Shown one piece after another: positions 6,352-12,213 of a stretch of DNA of 12,213 nt (position 1 is its first letter; every line of letters starts with the position of its first letter). The stretch covers positions 1-12,213 of the forward strand of contig HF988503.1 in NCBI GenBank assembly GCA_000431975.1, written 5' to 3'. The notes under the pieces are model-generated. The model ran no database searches, had not been told where the DNA came from, and was given only the letters and a program-made list of their open reading frames with translations. Position numbers and translations under genes: made by a program. The DNA is from Prevotella sp. CAG:924. Its GTDB lineage: Bacteria; Bacteroidota; Bacteroidia; Bacteroidales; Bacteroidaceae.

Positions 6352-6903
6352 ATGATTCAACAACTTTGTAGATGGATATTGTACCGGGCGATGGGGTGGC
6401 GGTCGGATGTGACAGAGCCCCATCCCGGTAAATATATTATCTGTCTCGCGCCCCATACCAGTAACTGGGACTTCGTATTGGGCCAGCTCTATGCCAAGGC
6501 GGAGGGCATGAAGACCAACTTCCTGATGAAGAAGGAGTGGTTCTTCTGGCCCTTAGGACCGATTTTCCGCCGTATGGGAGGCATCCCAGTGTGGCGCTCG
6601 GAGCATAACAGCCTCACCGACGTGCTCGCCGAGGAGGCCAAGAAGGCCCCTACGTTCTGTCTGGCGATCACACCGGAAGGAACACGCTCCTATAACCCGG
6701 ATTGGAAGCTGGGATTCTATTTCATTGCCTTGAAGGCAGGCGTCCCGGTATTGCTCTATGGCGTGGACTATAAGCGTAAGCTCATCCAGTGTACTAAAAC
6801 GATAATCCCTAACGGCGATATAGAGAAACAGATAACAGAGATAAAACATTATTACAGAGATTTCAAAGGCCGGCGCCCTGAGAAATTTACTACGGGAGAA
6901 TAA
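6352..6903 (+). CDS. PlsC-like lysophospholipid acyltransferase
   Basis: This protein belongs to the LPLAT/PlsC family, which transfers acyl chains to glycerophospholipids or related lipids at the inner membrane. Counting from the ATG used here (183 aa), the catalytic HTSNWD (H-x4-D) has His35 and Asp40, and the substrate-binding PEGTRS starts at residue 108. GGIPVWR lies between them. A hydrophobic, aromatic N-terminus (CRWILYRAMGW) may touch the membrane. At under 200 residues it is short for a true PlsC (about 240), so the exact lipid acceptor is uncertain. Start choice: in-frame options are GTG 6310 (197 aa), ATG 6328 with AAGG directly before it, and ATG 6352 behind an AT-rich tract. I prefer 6352 because the family usually begins shortly before the MGW segment. 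The next gene starts 4 bp after the stop. Confidence 0.88.
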   Translation: MIQQLCRWILYRAMGWRSDVTEPHPGKYIICLAPHTSNWDFVLGQLYAKAEGMKTNFLMKKEWFFWPLGPIFRRMGGIPVWRSEHNSLTDVLAEEAKKAPTFCLAITPEGTRSYNPDWKLGFYFIALKAGVPVLLYGVDYKRKLIQCTKTIIPNGDIEKQITEIKHYYRDFKGRRPEKFTTGE

Positions 6904-6907
6904 ACTC

Positions 6908-9529
6908 ATGACAGTGAAAGGAAAAGATGTCCGGTTCCTGCTGTTTGTCCTGCTTGCCGGCTTTTCTTCCCTGCCCATGACGGCAAGGGAGAAACGCATC
7001 GTGGGCAAACTGTGGGGATCGATAGATTATGATGGTGCCCCGTGGGTGGAGAATGTGTCCAGGCCTGTAAAGTTCAAGAAAGGACTGTACGACCGTCATC
7101 TCACCGTCTGGGCCTCGCACGGCCGCTACTACGACAATAAGAAGGGCGTGTGGAAATGGCAGCGTCCTAATCTGTTCTGCACTACGGAAGATCTCTTCAC
7201 CCAGACGATCGTCTATCCTTATCTCCTGCCGATGCTGGAGAATGCGGGTGCCGTGGTGTTCACTCCGCGCGAGCGTGACTGGCAGACGGAAGAATATATC
7301 GTTGATCCCGACGGAGGACTAAACACTACGGCGGACGACTATAAGGAATACAGCGAGATGGGGCCATGGCAGCCGACAGGCAGGCCGGGATTCGCCGCGC
7401 GTGGCGGAAGCTATGTCGACGGGCAGAATCCGTTTACGGACGGCCGGTGCCGCATGCTGAAGACATCGAAGAAAGCCGACAAGGCGTTTGTCAAGTATCA
7501 GCCGACGTTCCGTAAGGCTGGCCGCTATGCCGTGTATGTAAGCTACCAGACCGTGCCGGGGAGCGTGGACGATGCCCACTATACGGTGTTCCACCGTGGG
7601 CAGGCCACCGAGCTGCGTGTCAATCAACAGATGGGTGGCGGCACATGGGTCTATCTCGGAACATTTGATTTTGATGCCGGCAACAACATCTATAATTGCG
7701 TGATGCTGACCAACCAGAGCCGCCGTCGCGGCGTGGTGACCGCTGACGCCGTCCGTTTTGGCGGTGGCATGGGCAACATAGAGCGCGGCGGCGTGACGAG
7801 CGGCCTGCCCCGTTCGCTCGAAGGCGCACGCTATTGGGCACAGTGGGCCGGCGCTCCTTATACGGTCTACGGCGGACGCGGCGGTCAGGACGATTATGCG
7901 GACGACATCAACACCCGCTCGCAGATGCTCAACTGGCTTGCCGGCGGCTCGGACTATGTGCCGACAAGGGACGGGCTGGGTGTGCCCATGGAACTGTCGC
8001 TGGCCATACACAGTGATGCCGGCTACCATCCGAACGGTAAGGATATATGGGGATCGCTGGCGATCTGTACGACAAACTTCAACAACGGACAGCTGGCGAG
8101 CGGCGTCACCCGGCAGGCATCAAAGAAGCTGGCAAGTGCATTATTGGACAACGTGACGGCTGACCTGCAGAAAGAGTACGGCCACTGGGCCAAACGCTAT
8201 CTGTGGGACAGGAACTATTCGGAAACACGAAAGCCGGAGGTGCCGTCGGCCATCCTCGAGACGGTCTCTCACCAGAGCTTCCCGGATATGCTGATGGCGC
8301 AGGATCCCAACTTCCGCTTCTCCCTCGCCCGGTCGGTGTATAAGACACTGCTGCGCTATGTCTGCCAGATGCACGGCGAGGATGCCGTTGTGGCACCGCT
8401 CGCCCCACAGGGATTGCGTGTAGAGATAACTGGCAAGGATCAGGTGCGTGTGTCATGGCGTCCACAGGTGGACAAGCTGGAGGAGTCGGCAGAGTCGGAT
8501 GCCTATATCCTCTATACCGCTTCCGGACATACAGACTTTGACAACGGCGAGAAGGTGAAGGGTACGTCGAAAAAGCTCAAGATAACGCCGGGCGTACAGT
8601 ATAATTTCCGTGTGACGGCTGTCAACAAAGGAGGAGAGAGCTTCCCGTCGGAGGTGGTAAGTGTATATTTGCAGCCGGGCGCCGCACGCACAGTGCTGGT
8701 GGTGAACGGCTTCAACCGTCTGTCGGCACCGGAGGTGGTGGACGATGTGGCCCAACAAGGATTCCTGTTACAGGAAGATGCGGGCGTCAGCGACGGCCTC
8801 ATGGCCGGATGGGCCGGAGAGCAGGAGTGCTTTGACCGCTCACGCATGGGACGTGAGGGTCCCGGCGGACTGGGCTATGGCGGTAACGAGATGGCCGGAC
8901 ATTTTATCATGGGCAATACCTTCGACTATGCGGAGACACACGTCGCAGCCATCGCGGCCGCCCGCCGTTACAATGTCGTGACAGCCTCGGTCGATGCCGT
9001 CGAGCAGGGCTACGTGAGAATGACCGACTATGCGGCCATGGATCTCTATACGGGATTGAACCGCATGATGCCCTATTCGCTGAAATATTATAAGGCATTC
9101 ACACCGACCCTTCAACGCTTGCTCCGTGCCTACACCCTGGCGGGAGGCCGCCTGCTCGTGAGTGGAGCCTATGTAGGCAGCGACATGCTGAGCGATGACG
9201 GGAAGCGGTTCCTCTCGGAGGTGTGCCATGCGTCTTTCGACGGACAGCTGCGCTCCGACGCGTTCACATCCGTGACAGGACTGGGACAGACTTTCGACTT
9301 CTACCGGACGCTCAATCCCGACCATTATGCGGCAACCCATGTCGATGCCCTCAGCCCTGTCGGCACGGCCATCTGTCCCATGGTCTATGGCGATGGAATG
9401 GGAGCCGCCGTGGCTTACAGCGGCCGTGACTGCCGTACCTTCACAATGGCTTTCCCGTTTGAGTGCATCACCAGTGAGACGGTACGCAATACGCTGATGG
9501 CGGGAATCCTCAACTATCTGTTGGAGTAG
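6908..9529 (+). CDS. Secreted amidase_3-like protein with golvesin-like, Fn3 and C-terminal domains
   Basis: This 873-residue exported protein has a signal peptide (basic start, FLLFVLLAGFSSLP, cleavage near TA-R at 26/27). Its catalytic part resembles N-acetylmuramoyl-L-alanine amidases (amidase_3), zinc enzymes that cut the bond between MurNAc and the stem peptide. Candidate zinc ligands are His71 (VWASHGRYY), Glu94 (TTEDLFT) and His368 (LAIHSDAGY), with catalytic Glu451 (AILETVSHQ). The amidase fold is split by a large insertion (about 150-300) whose GRYAVYVSY and adjacent beta-rich sequence look like the golvesin/xanthan-lyase-type carbohydrate-binding domain; such proteins are often labelled xanthan lyase. 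A fibronectin-III domain (about 500-590) and an alpha/beta domain of unknown role (about 594-873) follow. It starts 4 bp after the acyltransferase stop, so it is operonic. The likely role is envelope turnover; the substrate is unproven. Confidence 0.82.
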   Translation: MTVKGKDVRFLLFVLLAGFSSLPMTAREKRIVGKLWGSIDYDGAPWVENVSRPVKFKKGLYDRHLTVWASHGRYYDNKKGVWKWQRPNLFCTTEDLFTQTIVYPYLLPMLENAGAVVFTPRERDWQTEEYIVDPDGGLNTTADDYKEYSEMGPWQPTGRPGFAARGGSYVDGQNPFTDGRCRMLKTSKKADKAFVKYQPTFRKAGRYAVYVSYQTVPGSVDDAHYTVFHRGQATELRVNQQMGGGTWVYLGTFDFDAGNNIYNCVMLTNQSRRRGVVTADAVRFGGGMGNIERGGVTSGLPRSLEGARYWAQWAGAPYTVYGGRGGQDDYADDINTRSQMLNWLAGGSDYVPTRDGLGVPMELSLAIHSDAGYHPNGKDIWGSLAICTTNFNNGQLASGVTRQASKKLASALLDNVTADLQKEYGHWAKRYLWDRNYSETRKPEVPSAILETVSHQSFPDMLMAQDPNFRFSLARSVYKTLLRYVCQMHGEDAVVAPLAPQGLRVEITGKDQVRVSWRPQVDKLEESAESDAYILYTASGHTDFDNGEKVKGTSKKLKITPGVQYNFRVTAVNKGGESFPSEVVSVYLQPGAARTVLVVNGFNRLSAPEVVDDVAQQGFLLQEDAGVSDGLMAGWAGEQECFDRSRMGREGPGGLGYGGNEMAGHFIMGNTFDYAETHVAAIAAARRYNVVTASVDAVEQGYVRMTDYAAMDLYTGLNRMMPYSLKYYKAFTPTLQRLLRAYTLAGGRLLVSGAYVGSDMLSDDGKRFLSEVCHASFDGQLRSDAFTSVTGLGQTFDFYRTLNPDHYAATHVDALSPVGTAICPMVYGDGMGAAVAYSGRDCRTFTMAFPFECITSETVRNTLMAGILNYLLE

Positions 9530-9596
9530 GAGGCCGTCAGCCTGAGGACGATTATAAAAGAACAACATATCATCAACCCATAAAAAGAAATTGATT

Positions 9597-9935
9597 ATGA
9601 AGATACAAGCCAATCATTCCGGAACACGGAGCATTGAGGTGAGCGAGAAGCACCTCGAGACACTCGATAAGTATGCACTCCTGCGCAACCTCGTTGACAG
9701 CAACGGCATCATCGACGAATTGGTGCTGGACAAGTTGAAGTTCAATGTGCGCTCCATGCTCGAGTCGGAGGCAGGCAAGGACAAGGATCTGCTGGATCTC
9801 TGCCTGGACGTGATCTATAATCAGAACATGAAAGCCTTTGGCCTCCATCAGCTCGTCCTCCTTTACATTGACTGGAAGGGAAAGCATCAGGACGAAGTAA
9901 CCTCTGACGACGATCCGAATGAGGTTGCTGACTGA
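9597..9935 (+). CDS. Uncharacterised 112-aa protein, upstream of ygiQ-family gene
   Basis: No function can be assigned. The protein is 112 residues (MKIQANHSG to NEVAD), soluble, mostly helical by composition, with an acidic C-terminus (DEVTSDDDPNEVAD) and no signal peptide. The ATG at 9597 is preferred over an in-frame TTG at 9591 because the AT-rich tract directly before it fits this phylum. The 67-bp gap (9530-9596) from the amidase-like gene shows no strong terminator and no TAnnTTTG promoter, so read-through from the upstream genes is possible. Its end overlaps the YgiQ gene by 17 bp in another frame, which suggests translational coupling and a shared role. Confidence 0.8.
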   Translation: MKIQANHSGTRSIEVSEKHLETLDKYALLRNLVDSNGIIDELVLDKLKFNVRSMLESEAGKDKDLLDLCLDVIYNQNMKAFGLHQLVLLYIDWKGKHQDEVTSDDDPNEVAD

Positions 9936-11868
9936 TTTCTTACCCACCACGCGGAAGGAATGTGACCTGCGCGGGTGGAAGGAGCTGGATATCATCATCT
10001 TTTCCGGTGACGCCTATGTGGACCACCCCTCGTTCTCACAGGCCGTCATCGGACGCGTGCTTGAGGCAGCAGGATATAAGGTGGCCATCGTGCCCCAGCC
10101 GGACTGGCACGGCGACTACCGTGACTTTAAGAAGCTCGGCCGGCCGCGCCTGTTCTTCGCGGTGTCGCCCGGTAACATGGACTCGATGGTGAACCGCTAT
10201 ACGGCTAACCGCCGACTGCGGTCGGACGATGCCTATTCGCCCGACGGACGTCATGACATGCGCCCTGACTATCCGACGATAGTCTATACGGCCATCCTCA
10301 AGAAGCTCTTCCCTGACGTGCCCGTCGTCCTGGGCGGCATAGAAGCCTCCATGCGGCGCTTCTCCCATTATGATTATTGGAAGGACAAGGTGCTGAAGTC
10401 GATCCTGGTGGAGAGCGGCGCCGACTTCCTCGTCTATGGAATGGGTGAGAGAAACACCGTGGCCCTGGCCAATGAGATGGCGGAGGGACGGCCCATCACC
10501 GAGATCACGGACATTCCCCAGACCGTCTTCCTGAAACGGCGCGACGAGATCCCCGGAGGAATCACGCCGGACGATATCGTGCTCCATTCGCACGAGGAGT
10601 GCCTGGAAAACAAGAAAGCCGAGGCCGAGAACTTCCGCCATATAGAGGTGGAGGCCAACAAGATGCACGCCCAGCGACTGTTGCAGGAGGTGGACGGAAA
10701 GTTCGTGGTCTGCAACCCGATGTATCCGCCGATGACTACGGCGGAGCTGGACGCGGTGTATGACCTGCCCTATACGCGTGAGCCTCATCCCAAATATAAG
10801 GACAAGACGATACCGGCTTACGAAATGATCAAGTTCTCCGTGAACATCCACCGCGGATGTTTCGGCGGTTGTGCCTTCTGCACGATCTCTGCCCATCAAG
10901 GCAAGTTCATCTCCTGCCGGTCGAAGGAGAGCATCTTGCGGGAGGTGAAGCAGATCGTGAAGATGCCGGGATTCAAGGGATACATCTCCGACTTGGGCGG
11001 TCCGTCGGCAAACATGTACGGCATGGGCGGACGCAACAAGAATGCGTGCGAGCACTGCAAACGTCCCTCGTGCATCCACCCCGCCGTGTGTCCCAACCTC
11101 AATACGGACCACTCCAAGCTGTTGGAGATCTACCATGCCGTCGACGCACTGCCCGAAGTGAAGAAGAGTTTCATTGGCAGTGGCGTACGTTATGACCTGC
11201 TGCTCCACCAGTCGAAGGATGAGAAGAGCAACGCGGCTGCGCGTCAATACACGCGTGAGCTGATCACGAAGCATGTGAGCGGACGCCTTAAGGTGGCGCC
11301 TGAGCATACTTCCGACCGTGTGCTCCATTTCATGCGGAAGCCGTCGTTTAAGCTCTTCTACGACTTTAAGCGGATATTCGACCGCATCAACAGGGAGGAG
11401 GGCCTGCGGCAGCAGATCATTCCCTATTTTATCTCCTCACACCCCGGATGCACGGAGGAAGACATGGCCGAGCTGGCAGCGATCACAAAGGATCTGGACT
11501 TCCATCTCGAACAGGTGCAGGACTTTACTCCCACGCCCATGACCGTAAGTACGGAAGCGTGGTACACGGGATATGATCCTTATACCCTCGAGCCGGTGTT
11601 CTCGGCAAAGACACAGCGCGAGAAACTGGCCCAGCGGGAGTTCTTCTTCTGGTACAAGCCGGAGGAACGGAGACACATCGAGTCGGAGCTCCGGCGCATC
11701 GGTCGCGCGGACCTCATCTCACGGCTCTATAGCGGTCCGGCCTATCACGGCCGCGTGCATTACGATCCGAAGGCCGTGGGATCGTCTCCCGGATATAAGA
11801 AGCAGAAGGGAAGAGGACAACGGCCCGACGACCGGAAGAACGGACCGAGGAAAGGACGCAGACGATGA
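9919..11868 (+). CDS. YgiQ-family radical SAM protein
   Basis: This 649-residue protein belongs to the YgiQ family (UPF0313) of radical SAM enzymes, whose reaction is not established. The N-terminus matches the family closely: LLTDFLPTTRKE, LDIIIFSGDAYVDHPS and AIVPQPDW, then GNMDSMVNRYTANRRLRSDD (82-103). The SAM/[4Fe-4S] motif HRGCFGGCAFC has Cys314, Cys318 and Cys321 in the CxxxCxxC spacing. A second cysteine group follows at 377, 380, 385 and 391 (CEHC, then SC and C), a usual feature of the family that may bind another metal. The C-terminal tail (about 625-649) is rich in Lys and Arg. The ATG at 9919 lies inside the end of the previous gene and gives the family's normal N-terminus, so I accept it. 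The stop overlaps the next start by 4 bp (ATGA). Confidence 0.95.
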   Translation: MRLLTDFLPTTRKECDLRGWKELDIIIFSGDAYVDHPSFSQAVIGRVLEAAGYKVAIVPQPDWHGDYRDFKKLGRPRLFFAVSPGNMDSMVNRYTANRRLRSDDAYSPDGRHDMRPDYPTIVYTAILKKLFPDVPVVLGGIEASMRRFSHYDYWKDKVLKSILVESGADFLVYGMGERNTVALANEMAEGRPITEITDIPQTVFLKRRDEIPGGITPDDIVLHSHEECLENKKAEAENFRHIEVEANKMHAQRLLQEVDGKFVVCNPMYPPMTTAELDAVYDLPYTREPHPKYKDKTIPAYEMIKFSVNIHRGCFGGCAFCTISAHQGKFISCRSKESILREVKQIVKMPGFKGYISDLGGPSANMYGMGGRNKNACEHCKRPSCIHPAVCPNLNTDHSKLLEIYHAVDALPEVKKSFIGSGVRYDLLLHQSKDEKSNAAARQYTRELITKHVSGRLKVAPEHTSDRVLHFMRKPSFKLFYDFKRIFDRINREEGLRQQIIPYFISSHPGCTEEDMAELAAITKDLDFHLEQVQDFTPTPMTVSTEAWYTGYDPYTLEPVFSAKTQREKLAQREFFFWYKPEERRHIESELRRIGRADLISRLYSGPAYHGRVHYDPKAVGSSPGYKKQKGRGQRPDDRKNGPRKGRRR

Positions 11869-12213
11869 AAATCATAGAACAGTTCATACAAGGCAAGCAC
11901 TCGCCGGAGACTTGTGAGGACGGCCTCGTGGTGACGGACGACTTCGTGGCCGTCGTCGATGGCAGCACGTCGAAATCGCCGGTACAGCTGCGTGACGACA
12001 TGCGCAATGGCCGTTACTGCATGCTCGAGGTGAGCGAGTTTATCAAGACGATGCCGGCGGATATCTCACTGGATGATTTCTGCGAGGGCGTGACGGCTCA
12101 TGTCCGACGTCTCTATGGAGGCGGGGAGGAGATCTACCTTCGCCATCCGGAGCGCCGGCTCTGCTGCTCGGCGGTGATCTATAGCCGCCACTGCAATGCG
12201 ATCTGGATGGTGG
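11865..12213 (+). CDS. PP2C-like protein, N-terminal part (cut by window edge)
   Basis: The reading frame is open to the right edge, giving 116 residues. It starts MKIIEQFIQGKHSP and continues CEDGLVVTDDF (17-27) and AVVDGSTSKS (29-38), which resemble the first two metal-binding motifs of PP2C-type Ser/Thr phosphatases (ED... and DG), with Glu18, Asp19, Asp32 and Gly33 as candidate ligands. CCSAVIYSRHCNAIWMV (100-116) matches the place where PP2C proteins have a beta strand before the GD motif, which lies beyond the edge. Assignment is by motif pattern, so an inactive relative is possible. The ATGA overlap with the YgiQ-family gene implies one transcript and coupled translation. No signal peptide is visible, so it should be cytoplasmic. 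Confidence 0.72.
   Translation, partial: MKIIEQFIQGKHSPETCEDGLVVTDDFVAVVDGSTSKSPVQLRDDMRNGRYCMLEVSEFIKTMPADISLDDFCEGVTAHVRRLYGGGEEIYLRHPERRLCCSAVIYSRHCNAIWMV

Noticed and set aside
9530..9596. Terminator or promoter between the amidase-like gene and the 112-aa gene
   Set aside because: Only a 4-bp CGTC/GACG stem is present, without a T-tract, and there is no TAnnTTTG element.
10036..11328. Minus-strand open frame of 430 aa over the YgiQ gene
   Set aside because: The opposite strand encodes an intact radical SAM protein with all its cysteines; the frame's amino-acid composition looks like a shadow.
1..12213. Hidden defence island, prophage or IS element
   Set aside because: Apart from the CRISPR trailer there is no transposase, integrase, nuclease or phage structural gene, and no terminal inverted repeats or target duplications were seen.

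Overview
The window looks like chromosomal DNA of a Bacteroidota bacterium, most likely a Prevotella/Segatella-like gut or rumen species. The support is indirect: a secreted GH3 enzyme resembling Prevotella beta-xylosidases, a long-form PPi-dependent phosphofructokinase, promoters that fit the Bacteroidota -7 consensus (TAnnTTTG), weak or absent Shine-Dalgarno sequences, and AT-rich stretches before start codons. No rRNA, tRNA, IS element or prophage gene was seen. Species was not determined.

Left edge (1-389): the trailer end of a type I-C-like CRISPR array. Two good 32-bp repeats and a decayed last repeat enclose spacers of 33 and 35 bp; any leader and cas genes lie beyond the left edge. 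A 17-bp inverted repeat (293-336) then separates the array from the converging gene. Minus-strand block (390-5769): from right to left in transcription order, a PPi-dependent phosphofructokinase (4123-5769) with its own promoter and a strong terminator, a membrane-anchored GH25 lysozyme-like protein (3192-4052), and a secreted GH3 beta-xylosidase/beta-glucosidase with a PA14 insertion (390-2966). The 225-bp gap between the last two is GC-rich and carries a G-quadruplex motif.

A 257-bp AT-rich divergent region (5770-6026) holds one promoter pointing each way. Plus-strand block (6027-12213): a small conserved-looking protein of unknown function, a PlsC-like acyltransferase, and a large secreted amidase_3-like cell-wall protein form one compact run (6027-9529). 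After a 67-bp gap comes a second, overlapping run: a 112-residue protein of unknown function, a YgiQ-family radical SAM protein, and the start of a PP2C-like protein cut by the right edge.

Biologically, most of this is housekeeping metabolism (glycolysis by PFP, xylo-oligosaccharide hydrolysis) and envelope work (GH25, amidase, acyltransferase). No clear new defence or mobile system is visible. The less-explained parts are the unusual architecture of the amidase-like protein, the translationally coupled cluster of unknown protein, YgiQ and PP2C-like protein, and the non-coding signals: decayed repeats, G4 motif and structured leader.
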